Source: Amphiura filiformis (Eukaryota > Echinodermata > Ophiuroidea > Amphilepidida > Amphiuridae). Taken from it: a stretch of 64,000 nt of DNA. The stretch spans positions 3,312,472 through 3,376,471 of the forward strand of contig NC_092637.1 in the NCBI RefSeq assembly GCF_039555335.1. Reading direction: 5' to 3'. The first letter of the stretch is position 1, and the number at the start of each line of letters is the position of its first letter. Shown here piece after piece: positions 53,191 to 63,277 of the stretch. Both the position numbers and the translations under genes were made by a program. The notes beneath the pieces were generated by a model, which worked only from the letters and a program-made list of their open reading frames with translations, had not been told where the DNA came from and ran no database searches.

Positions 53191-53703
53191 ATGAACATGA
53201 TGACATTAATATCATTTAATTACCTCCTGCAATGGGCATCACGATTGTGGCATAATATGCAACCTCCATGCCGTTGTAAGTCATGTTTTTATGTTAGCCC
53301 TGTAAAAACAAGAAATAAAGATACAACTAAGGTATATAATAGGTATAAAAAGCTTTCAGAAAACATTTTTGAAAACTTATTTTATTATTTTTTTTGTTAT
53401 AATATTTTAACAGCAAAAGAAAGACATTTTAGAGAAATTGGCTTTTTGAGCACCTATTTCTCAAGCAACTATGACAAGTTATATATCATTTTAAAGCTTG
53501 ATTTAAAAAGATTTCAACTGTTTAATATTAAGAACTCAAAATTACGACTTAACACCGATGGGTCCTTCATGGATGGTAACAAATGTATTGCAGACTCCAA
53601 TCATTTTGATGTTCATGGGCAAGCCTACCACCCCAACACTTGGGCCAGACCCCATTACGCCCAAATATCTTCATTCTTCAAAAAAACCGGGTCAAAAACA
53701 TGA
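53191..53703 (+). other. 170-codon open frame, probably not a gene
   Basis: One of the longest open frames in the window, lysine/asparagine/phenylalanine-rich in its first half as expected of AT-rich DNA. 'RLNTDGSFMDG' faintly recalls an RNase H start, but none of the other motifs follow. No splice or promoter context. It overlaps the better-supported minus-strand candidate exon at 53224. Confidence 0.2.
53224..53299 (-). CDS. candidate first coding exon B of the minus-strand host gene
   Basis: Minus strand: very good acceptor 'tttatttcttgtttttacag', 15 nt leader, then ATG at 53284. It reads MTYNGMEVAYYATIVMPIAG and leaves one base before donor GGAG|GTAATT. Hydrophobic, possibly a membrane or signal segment. 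The exit phase equals that of exon A, so it could join the same downstream exons as an alternative start. If joined to exon A itself the frame stops at TAG after about 14 codons. Unrecognised. Confidence 0.48.
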
Positions 53704-53929
53704 CATTTTGAACATTTCAAGCAAAGCATGAATACATTGTACTTGAATAGGAAAAGCCTAGAACCCATGACATAGAATGCGGCACACCTGCATTATAAAT
53801 TAAACTACCATTGGTCACATTTCAATTTCAATTTAGTAGTAGGGAAGGGATCAGACTTCACACCAAAGATAATTAGATTTGCTTCAAGAAACACAAATAT
53901 CAGGTAGCCGCTGATATGGTTTTTGCAGT

Positions 53930-54130
53930 TAAGTGTCAGGGATCATTTTCCCCCGACTTACAAACCAATTGGAGCAACTTTGAAATTGACCTGATCTTTG
54001 ACCTAAGATGACCTTTGTGGTTTTATACTCCCCAAGTTATGAGATTGTTTTTCCTAAATTACAGTTCCATCACAGCATCTTTAAATTTGACCTGACCTTT
54101 GACATGGGCAAAGTTTAACATTTTAGTGAA
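53930..54130. other. cluster of TGACCT half-sites
   Basis: 'ttgacctgatctttgaccta' + 'agatgacctttg' and later 'ttgacctgacctttgacatg' give at least five TGACCT or TGACCTTTG-like units in about 160 bp. They could be nuclear-receptor half-sites or simply a degenerate repeat. Confidence 0.4.
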
Positions 54131-55200
54131 CAGTCAGGAATACAATTAGCCCTAGAACATATTAACCATTTTTACTTAGGGCCAGGGGCACTTTACATTG
54201 AAACACTTGTAGAACATGCTTGACAATCCAGTACAAAAGTTGAAAGCATTTCAATGCTTACTGAACCAGTACAAAAGTGTCACTAATAAATCCCACATTT
54301 CTAAAGATACCAGTGTGCAAATTTGGAAAAAAATCAGGTCATCCAGCGGATGACCAGGTCATGAAATCGGGTCTTCCGCAAAAAATATTTGGTCATTTTG
54401 GTCAACCATAGATATATATTTTAAAATTTAGATTTTAATTTTTTTAAAGTTAGAACTTTGCATATTAGGCTAAAACAAACATGTTTGTTTCCTGTAGCAG
54501 GTGAGGCCTAAAAGTCCAATGAGATATGCGTTTTTTATCTGTGTCTTGAAATGAAAATCCTGCAATGGTAATTTACAGTGGGTTTCTCCAACACACACCC
54601 CCATCCACTGCCACACACAAATCATAGACCCTATTTCTTAATATTCAAGAATACTTATGACCCCCGTTCAACCGGCAGATTAAAAAAGTATTTAAAAAAT
54701 CACAAGAGATATTTTTTGTAAGAAAAACATAGAAACAGTGGTGTTCTTTTCTACTCTTAGTATTTATTTGCTCACTGCTTGCTTGCGCCAGGTCTTGGAA
54801 CTTTAACTTAATTAGAGCCTTTGCGTGTGTTTTTATCTTTGTGTGTGACTTCGGGTAAACTTGGTGACTTTTAATACTTTGAACACTACCATTAGGTCCT
54901 TGATTTTGTTTCAAAAGAGTCTTAAAATAGCAAGCACAATAAGGTGGGTACCAATTTTATATACTGTTGACCAAATTTTGAAGAAATTTTTCATATAGAC
55001 GAATCCAATTTCACGCATTCCTACACCTCAATGGCAGCCATTACCTGGGTCCCCGCCGGCTCTATCTCACCTAAAATGTGAAATGATGCGGCCTTGGAGG
55101 GTATTTTAAACTGCATTCTATCACCTGTGTTACACGTAAACAAAAGAATGATGACAGTTTATAACACCAAAGAATCTAACATCGAATTTCAAGCTGGTTT
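54131..55200. other. no recognised gene; contains the duplicate of 51180-51310
   Basis: 54540-54660 is the intron duplicate described at 51180. 'ACCCAG|GTAATG' near 55045 is a minus-strand donor-like site. Nothing else supported. Confidence 0.45.
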
Positions 55201-55204
55201 AATC

Positions 55205-55620
55205 CACCCTGTTACCTGTTTGGTGCATGCGTGGACCCAATAATGGTCGACCAAATCTTGACCATGACTTGGCTAGTTGGATTTGTCTATACTGACCTGC
55301 ACAAATCGTTAAGTGTATGGTGTAAGGTATGGCGTACATGTAGGACTGGTGACTGATGAGTGAGTCCAGAAAAAGGTACACGTACGGTATATTCTGGGTG
55401 TATAACAAACACCAAATTGGCGTTTTATGACCTTTGACATGCATGCATACATTGACATTCTTTTGTCGAGAGTGACATGGTCTTCAATTTATTCCGCAAT
55501 TTATGCTGAGTGTCCCAGGGAGATAGTCGGGATAGGCATCTGAAATGATGTAACGAAACCGGAAGATGTAGCCTAGGTCTAGACAATAGGCGGATTAGCG
55601 GCCATTTTGTTTCTACATGA
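55205..55620 (-). promoter_or_regulatory. candidate promoter / non-coding first exon of the minus-strand gene
   Basis: YY1-type element CAAAATGGCCGC on the minus strand (55598-55609) and an ETS-type ACCGGAAG (55559-55566) lie within 50 bp of each other. YY1 sites of this orientation are common just downstream of transcription starts. Donor-like AACAG|GTAACA follows at about 55213. The sequence here is unique within the window. Inference from motifs only. Confidence 0.4.
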
Positions 55621-56144
55621 TGTTATTCATGTGTCCTTTTATTTTAGTACACAAATATAGAAGTTGATAGGTTTACAATTGTAAAATTATATTTTGAGTA
55701 CCGGTATACAATATATTCTGTAGTGAATCAATCAAATGACGGTGTTTGTTCAGGTATTATATGCTTGATAGAATTAAACTGTCTGACCAGCTAACATTCT
55801 CCTCCGCCGTACCATGTTGCGAAGGTGGAGGAGACTAAAGCTGTATTGACGAACACGCATGCGTTATGAACAGGCACCCTCCTGAGTGTCATTGGCAGAC
55901 TTGACTATGCTTCAGTGGTCATGAAAGGATTCATATATTGTAGATAACGGTCCTTTGCCCCAATAATCCCAAAGCAAGGCTAAGCTATCAATGGTCAGAA
56001 ACTGCTCTTCGGAAAATGTAGCAAGAACTCCCCAGTCCAAATGCTGGTCATAAACGGCCAATAGATAAATGACTATCATTGGAGACTGAGTTCCGCAGTC
56101 TAAACAAGTCTAAAAATGTTTTTTACTCTCTGGTATATCTGCCT
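55621..56144. other. no recognised feature
   Basis: Unique-looking sequence of higher GC. No exon is convincing. Confidence 0.45.
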
Positions 56145-56480
56145 TAAAAAGGAACTCATATGGTATTTCGTGATCCTAGCATCCTCTTTTTATAAAATTT
56201 TGTAGTAGATATTATCCACAAAAAAAAGCTTATTCCCAGTGGCGGCATCAGGAAAAATTTTAGTGGGGGCATTGGGGGGGCAAAGTGAATTTCGGGGAGG
56301 GGGCTAAATTGCCTCAAATAGCAGAAATTTATGTAATTTTGGGGATTTCGTCTCTGGTATACCAGAACGAAATTCAAATTTGATGATATTATTGCTAAAC
56401 AAATTAATCTGCAATTTTGAGAAAAATGGGGAATGAGGCTCCCATGACGGCCATGAGGCTGGATCACGAAATACCCTAAA
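56145..56480 (+). mobile_element. TTAA MITE family T1, internally replaced copy
   Basis: 'ggtatttcgtgatcctagca' at the left and 'ggatcacgaaataccct' at the right match the family ends. About 110 bp in the middle (56236-56345) is unrelated G-rich sequence starting 'agtggcggcatcagg'. The right-hand TTAA is lost. Confidence 0.8.
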
Positions 56481-57269
56481 ACATAATGTTTGTCAATTGT
56501 CATGTGGAATTAAATTTATGTTTATTAACTAGCATTACTAGCAATGCATTCTTTTACTGATAGCAATTGTGCATTCTTCTTATTGATAAAATAAGAATTT
56601 ATAAGATGCATTTAGTACAAGGAACTTATACACTGTCCTCATTCACAAACTGATACTATCTGACATGCCCAAGCCAGGCGGTGGCGGGCGAACCCGCCAA
56701 GCACTCTTAATTTCTACCCGGCACTCAAGTTAATTTTGAGCCCAATTACCCGGCACTCCAGTCTCAAATGTTTCAAATTTAATGAACAATCAGTACAAAA
56801 TTTGCAATTCTTATCAAAATTTCAATTTTTTTACAATTTCATATAAATTTCACCCGGCACTAAGATTTAGCTAGCTATAACCCTGTGTCCAACTTATATA
56901 AGGCTAAGACCGTCAAGAATAGGCTCCGTCACCTGTTGTTTGGGATCCCTCACAGTCTCTCAAAACATCAAAACACCAAAAGCGATGCACATACTTAATT
57001 AAAACAGTCTTTTATCATATTTTATCAGTTTTGTCAACTTGCCTAGAAAGGTCAAATTTTGCCAAATATAATCGCTTGCATAGGATTCCGCATCACATCA
57101 ATATTGGCGATCATGTTTTTTAAACTGAATTTTTAGTGAATTAGGCTGGTTCCCACCAGCATCGACATCATGCACGTGACACAGCTAAAATAATCGACCA
57201 GAAATCGGGGATCATTAAACATCAACCGTTTCAAAATACCTAATGACAGTAAACTGAATGGAGAGCAGT
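56481..57269. other. no recognised feature
   Basis: Contains three spaced 'cccggcact' units (56717-56860), otherwise nothing seen. Confidence 0.45.
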
Positions 57270-57414
57270 CCAAATTTTGAGCCATACATCATCATCCCCC
57301 ACTTTTCTAAAAAAAAGTTGAGATTTTTATAGCACTGGAAACCTCTGGCTACATAATGTTTATGTACAAAATATTTCTTGCAGATTAATTCGTTTAGCAA
57401 AGATATCGTGAAAT

Positions 57415-57664
57415 TTGAATGTTTGTCATCGGCCTCAGACTGTGGTGGAACTCACTTCCTGGCACCATCCTAGTCTCACCGTCTGTTGAGACTTTCAGGG
57501 AGCTGTGGCGGCATCAATCTAGTCTGCAGCTATTGGTTTTTTACTCGCACACTGTATTTGTATTAATACACACACTCACTCTTGCACCACTCATGGACAA
57601 AGTCCCTCGGCTATACATCCACATGTGGAACCTACCGAGTACAGAAGTAGAAGTAGAAGTGTAG
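57415..57664 (+). pseudogene. CR1/L2-like LINE 3' end fragment
   Basis: Frame 'GLRLWWNSLPGTILVSPSVE' + 'TFRELWRH' is the LINE C-terminal WNsLP motif. The UTR ends in tandem AGAAGT (57643-57661), its 3' tail. It is inserted inside the T1 MITE. The frame is intact only for about 35 codons. Confidence 0.72.
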
Positions 57665-57871
57665 GAACCCATGGATTCGACCACTGTTGATTTGACCCAT
57701 GTAACATTGTCTATGGAGTATGGAGCAGTACACATAATCATGCAAAAAAATAACTCACAAACACAAAATCGGAATCAACTTAAATTTTGGGAATAAGCTT
57801 TTTTCGCGGATAGGCCTATCTACTGAAAAATGTCATGTATTAAAAAGAAGATGATAGGATCACGAAATACT

Positions 57872-57938
57872 ACCCTCGTTTAGTTGCCGAGCAGGCGTTG
57901 ACGAGTATTTTCGTAGAAGTAGAAGTAGAAGTACCGGT
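57872..57938 (+). mobile_element. 67-bp LINE/SINE tail in the MITE terminus
   Basis: 'cgagcaggcgttgacgagta' followed by (AGAAGT)n interrupts the T1 terminus between 'gatcacgaaatacta' and 'ctcctttaa'. The tail is the same as that of the LINE fragment at 57415, so probably the same enzyme made both. Confidence 0.65.
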
Positions 57939-57989
57939 ACTCCTTTAATTTGATCTCGTGTGCTAGCTTTTAATGTTTGAATGTTTCCA

Positions 57990-58560
57990 TGTTCTAGTGT
58001 ATCATGCGTATTCTGTCGGTCGGACATCCAGGCATGAACCGGCTGACAATAGCACTGCACTGGAGTGAAAACAACATTCGCTGAACTCTGCTCTGCCACT
58101 TTGACTTTGCCCTGGCCTGTACACTATTGACATGATTGAGTATTCACTCGGTCGGACATCCGGGAACATTGTCCCCTTCGTCCCCTTTGCACAAGCGTGT
58201 GCATAGCAACCAGCTCGAGAAAGGGGAACTGCACATGCGCTGCACATGCGCACACTGGTTTTACAAGGCTATTTCCCCTTTGTGACGTCAGCCCGACCAA
58301 GAGAATTGTGCCAGGTTCGACTCTCTGCAAATAAAAATTTGCGATAAGTTGTTTTCACTCCAATGCATAAATGGATGTGACGTGGCCCCGACTAGACGTT
58401 CGCTTTTCGTATCTCTTTCCTTGTTGGAAAGGTATAACGTTGACGAGATAGGAACATGTACCGAACATCCGGGACCTACAATGTACTCTGGCTGCCCTGT
58501 TAGGCTGAGTAACAGTACATGAACATGTTCTTTCATGTCTTTTGTGCCTATGTAAATTAG
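57990..58560. repeat. GC-richer block with GGTCGGACATCC repeats
   Basis: 'ggtcggacatcc' occurs at 58017 and 58152, each preceded by a '(g/t)gagtattc.(g/c)tc' like phrase. 'gaacatccgg' appears again at 58464. 'ggagtgaaaacaac' (58062) is inverted at 58349. Possible degraded TIR element or regulatory region; no gene. Confidence 0.45.
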
Positions 58561-59273
58561 TCATTGTGTAAAGCTGTGTTTATAGTTTATACCCATAGGT
58601 TACGCATCATCACACTGTCTGAATCATTGTCGTTAACTGCACAAGTTATGTGTGCAGTTCTAGAGAACGTTGACCGACAGAGGGTGTCAATAAGACAATA
58701 TAGGCCTACGTGTCGCTTTTGAAAAAACAGCGATTCATGCGCATGCTCAGCAGGCAAATACGACGGCGATTTAGTACACTGATCATGTGTGCGATTCAGA
58801 TTTCTGGAAAAGCGATTGAGTATAAATGCATCTTTAGAAATGACTGGTGATTGTGTGTTCTGAAGTGGGTTTTATCATGTTAATTAGTGACCTGACACAC
58901 ATTTGTACTATTTCGGCTCGATCAAGCATTGATTTTTTGTACTGGATCGTTCAAGCATCTCCAACAAATTTTTCAATGTAAGTGCCTCTGGCCCTAGTGG
59001 AAGTAAAAGCGGATACTATGGCCAGAGTTCTAGGGCTAGCCCCGACCGAGAGAATTGGGTATTAAAAAAGCCTATTCCCTACAAATGCAGTACGTACACA
59101 TTACACAAGTACGCAGAATTCGGCACCCTCAATCATTCCCGAGGCTACGCATTCACAACATTGTGTGGTTGTGCCTGATCAAAACCGCGCAAAATGACAA
59201 TTATAATTATACCTTAGGTATATCCACGACAAACGTAAGGAAAAGGGATAAATTACATAGAAAAGCTGCTACT
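58561..59273. other. no recognised gene
   Basis: Unique-looking. A 100-codon frame at 59055-59357 has no domain. Confidence 0.4.
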
Positions 59274-59279
59274 ACGTAC

Positions 59280-59400
59280 CTCTCCGCACAGGGTCCTACC
59301 CGATTTCGTGTTCGATCGTCAGTGCATGGAGATCGCCATCTTGGTTATCACTGGTAAAACTGGCTGGTTCCCGAAACATTTCCACATCATATTTTAACGG
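59280..59400 (-). promoter_or_regulatory. second candidate promoter / first exon, minus strand
   Basis: Minus strand carries CCAAGATGGCG (59334-59344), a strong YY1-type motif. It is followed 55 bp later by donor GGAGAG|GTACGT (59280/59279). The ATG within the YY1 site opens only a 6-codon frame, so the exon would be non-coding. Could be an alternative 5' end for the gene at 46.9-53.3 kb. Confidence 0.38.
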
Positions 59401-59634
59401 AACTCTATGCTGACGAGAATTGTACGGTAGTAGCATTAAAGAATGCTACTATCCATATGCCAGTATATAGACATTATAATTTCGCACATTGCCTAATGCT
59501 TACTATTTTTTTCCAGTACATATTGGCTAATGCGTACTGTTTAAAGAATCGCCTGGGACAACTGCATCGCAGTCCTGCTTCCTGAAGAAATTGTGTGAAA
59601 GGTGAAAATAGCACCATTTTGGAGATAGAGAACG

Positions 59635-59720
59635 GCGCAAGGAGTTAATTGTTTGGAGAACTGCGCAAGGAGTTAAGTTTGGAGAAAGCAGCGCAAGGAG
59701 ATAAATATTTGGAGAAAGTA
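59635..59720. repeat. tandem repeat, 3 units of about 28 bp
   Basis: GCGCAAGGAGTTAA…TTTGGAGAA occurs three times in succession, the last unit with GATAAATA in place of GTTAA. Confidence 0.85.
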
Positions 59721-59984
59721 GCACCATTTTTGTGTGAGGATTTTATACGCAAGGATATTTATAAATGCAAGTGCACAAAGGACTTTCGCAGGACAAGTGA
59801 TTAAGGATCGATATATACATCAGCCGTCCGAACATTGCAAGAACTCTATTACCATCAAGACGAAGAATGCTGGCTAAGTAAGAGTGATTATATTTGATTG
59901 TATCGTTTGTGCATTTGTTGTCATATATTGTACCAATCATATTTTACTTTCAATTAAAGACTTAGATTTTGTTAGCTTAATTAA

Positions 59985-61089
59985 GGCAGCTGTGTACTCT
60001 AGACATTGTTTCTTTCGCAAAATTTAGTTTTTTTGATATGTTTGTATATACTTTGTTATGTTTTTTTTTATAAATACAAGGAATGAAAATCCAGATTTGT
60101 AAACTCCGACTGCAATATTTTAATGATTTTATTTCACTATTCCACTCGTGTTTGAAATTGAAAAGGAAATAAAATCTTTGTTGTACCAGCAGGGTACACG
60201 CGCGCAACAACGCATCGCGTTGCGTATCGCGCAATTTGTTAACGCACAAATACGCTACGCATACGCGACGCTTATCTGCATGCGCGGCGAATCTTATGGA
60301 AACACCACGGAAGCACAAAAACCTAGTGGTCAAATGGCTCCGTTTAGCTGATAAAATGTGGATTTTTTCAAGTTCTTTCCCCCGATTTAAATATCAAGTT
60401 ATGAATGGATTTCGCTCAAACTTCTCAAGGGGCCGTGGATTTACCCGATGTTTATGTAATGTAAGGTAGAAAAATAAAAACTGCCGCATTCTCCTGCGAG
60501 TTTCGATGAAAGTGCAAAATGTGACCACTTTAAACTTCAATGGCCATTATTTCAATGTTCATTTTCTCGGTAAAATGACGATTTAGGTACACGATAACTC
60601 AATAAATACAGCATCTATATGTAAGCAAATATGATCATCGTAAAAAGCATGATCGACTCAAGAAACGGTTTTCTCATTTTTTTAATATTTTGGTCTATTT
60701 CCGATTTTAGGCATAATTTTGTGCAAATAGGCGTTTGTGAATTTTAAAAGTTCAATTTGATGCCTTATATGGTCAATATCTCAAAAATAAGGCCAATATC
60801 AAAAAATAAAATAAACGTTTTTGGAATGGAGCCTCAAGATTGAGCTAAAAACAAAATAAAATATTTTGGAAAGAGTGTTTTTTTGTTATGATGTACCTAA
60901 CAAATATTGCCAAAAACTCACTTTTTGAGATTTTCTTCATAATTGTTGTTTTTACCCCAAATCTGTATTTATATTAAGATTTATTGATGTCTTGCCTTCA
61001 TAAAAATGTATACTTGTATATGTCTTGCGCGAATAATTACAAAGTTATTGCACTTTTACTACATGCATGTCTGAGAGTACACAGCCTCC
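59985..61089. mobile_element. 1.1 kb TTAA-flanked TIR element
   Basis: TTAA at 59981-59984 and 61090-61093. GGCAGCTGTGTACTCTAGAC … TCTGAGAGTACACAGCCTCC are inverted. The interior includes an unusually CpG-dense palindromic stretch (60195-60290, 'cgcatcgcgttgcgtatcgc') and no protein frame I recognise. The GG after TTAA resembles the 29577 and 48618 families. Confidence 0.82.
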
Positions 61090-61093
61090 TTAA

Positions 61094-61854
61094 ACAGTGT
61101 ATTTGTGTTGTGCATTCGTTTGAATTTGGGTAAAAGGTGATTTTGGCCTTGAGTCAGAACGACTCGTGACACTAGCCAGTGCGCCTCTAACATGATGCAA
61201 GTTGATTATTGAAAATAGCATGAACCTGACGTTACAGCATTATTTAACTTTTTGACAGCTGTCGAAATTCCAGAATTAGGACACCCGTCGGAATTTTAGA
61301 ATTACGATAGTTCCAAAAATGTGACGCCCCAAGGTCAATGTAGGACATTTAGACCCGCGAGATAACGCAGAAATCCACTTGAGCGGGAATTGTGCCACAA
61401 ACGCACTCATGAGTCCTTTCTCTGGACTTGGAGGAGTCAGAGGAGTTGTTGTTTCTGCTCGATTGTAGACGGGTTGTTAGGTACGACAGAACCGACTGTG
61501 AAGGAGACTATTTTTAATCATTCCATTCTTGTTAATTTCCAACCAAACCAATGTTCCTTCTCTGGTTTTTGCTTTAATAATCAAATATCAGTCCGCTTCC
61601 TACCATCTTTTCCTGAATATGGGCTTCCATGACCTCGTTCTGAGCTACCGTAAAATGTGTCATCCAATCTCCGACTATACCTGGTGGAAGATAATTATAA
61701 TAATAAGCCAAAGGGTTGTTTTATGTCAATTTGAGTGTGCTGAGTTGCAGTACGCTGCATATAAAATGTTTAATTTAGGAAAGTGGTCGATTTCTCAATT
61801 TAAAGTGACACTACCAGATACAAGAAAAGAAAGGTATAAAGTACGTATATGATC
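61094..61854. other. no recognised gene
   Basis: Open frames of 80 and 107 codons (61390-61632, 61529-61852) show no domain or splice context. Confidence 0.4.
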
Positions 61855-62442
61855 TGGCCTTAAAAAGAAACTTACAATTTTTCACAAGGTCATATCTTAA
61901 AATCCTGTCCATAAAAATGAACCAAAATTAGACGCAGGATTACTTCAATGCTCTACTCTAAACACATGTTAGTAACCAATCAGTTGTCCAACTTACATAA
62001 CAGCAAAATGCACTGACACGGAACAGCTTCCTGGACCACATTCACATGCGAATAATTGGCACCCAGCAAAAGAAATCTGTGAGAATGCATACAAGATCCT
62101 TAAACAGGTTTTAATTTTCAAAGAGTAGGTGGAATAGTGTGGTCCGGGGCAGCTGCTGCTTTTCACACACTTTCTTTAAGAAACAGGTCTTGTTACACAC
62201 TATTCCACTAACTCACAGATTTTTTGTGTGTTTGGTGCCAATTATTAAGCTGCGAATGTGGTCCAAGAACTTGTTCCATGTCAGTGCATTTTGCTGTTGT
62301 GTCAGTTGGTGAACTGTTTGGTTACTGACCAGTGTTTAGAGAAGAGTATTGAAGTAATTCTGTGTGCAATTTTGGTTAATTTTTATGGACAAGATTTTAA
62401 GATATGACCTTGTGAAAAATTATAAGTTTCTTTTTGGGGCCA
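61855..62442. mobile_element. 588-bp foldback, ~280-bp arms
   Basis: TGGCCTTAAAAAGAAACTTA … TAAGTTTCTTTTTGGGGCCA, with near-continuous inverted pairing through 'cacaaggtcatatcttaaaa', 'atgcactgacac', 'ggaccacattc' and 'actattccac'. The centre is near 62150. The arms differ by scattered substitutions, so it is not recent. Confidence 0.88.
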
Positions 62443-63275
62443 GTTTAGTTCGACCTACCTGTGACCAACCATTCTCAAGTGATAGCTGAAAAGCTAAATG
62501 TCATATTTTGGGCTTTGCTGGGATTAACTTCGTAAATATACTCAGGTTTTCTTTATTGTCTCAATTGTCCCAGATTGTTCGTTATGCAAAACACTACAAT
62601 AAGGAATAGTTTGTACCATCTAAGATGTTTCGGTATAATATTATAGGCATTGCAAAATATGTCAATGAGTTTAATGAGGATTGATCACATTCAACTTGTT
62701 ACCTAAGTAACGAAACATCCCAAATATAGTAAACTAGTCCGAATTTGGACGGTTTGTACTTTGTTCCGAATCCTTATTGGTAGTTGAATACTTTGGAGTG
62801 ATTTGCAGCAAGATTTATCGGGTAAATTTAAATTTACCTTTATCGGGTAGTGTCTCTTTTAAAATGAGTATATTACCTCTCTCATCTCTCGATTAAAAAC
62901 ACGTGGGGTGGGGTGTGTGGGTGTGTGTGTGGGAGAGGGGGTGTTGGCGCTAATGAGCAAGTGGACTTCGGATATTTTTTGCACATTTGGGAAACATAAA
63001 ACCCAGTCAATGAGCCTTGCGATCTCACCGTGCCTATTGAACGCACACGTTTCCCTTTGATTGTGAGCTTTTTTTTTCTATATATTTGAGCACAAAGATC
63101 GCTAGCTCAGGCACCACTCCGGGTGGACCCAATACACACATATATTGTACATGGAAAACACTGTGACAATACGTAGTGTATTGTCACGGTGAAGACCGTG
63201 CTTGGAAGAGTATGCTGTATGCTAGTATACGTATGGTCACGGTGTATCCCGTTGTCAAAATACCACGTACTTTAG
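62443..63275. other. no gene; GT/G-rich run and duplicate of 50755
   Basis: 62905-62945 is GTGTGG-rich. 62990-63115 repeats 50755-50860. 63160-63270 has several 'tgtcacggtg', 'gtatac' and 'gtac' short palindromes. Confidence 0.45.
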
Positions 63276-63277
63276 TA

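Larger units (their letters stand above)
57270..57948 (-). mobile_element. TTAA MITE family T1 copy carrying two LINE/SINE insertions
   Basis: Minus-strand copy: starts TTAAAGGAGTA (TTAA 57945-57948), broken at once by a 3'-tail fragment (about 57875-57938). It then resumes 'gatcctatcatc…' through 'gcatgattatgtgta', is broken again by a LINE 3' end (57415-57664), and finishes with 'tgtacataaacattatgtag' to about 57270. Confidence 0.8.

Noticed and set aside
53191-53703. Gene for a 170-aa protein with an RNase H domain
   Set aside because: Only 'NTDGS' resembles RNase H. Other catalytic motifs are missing and composition tracks AT-richness.
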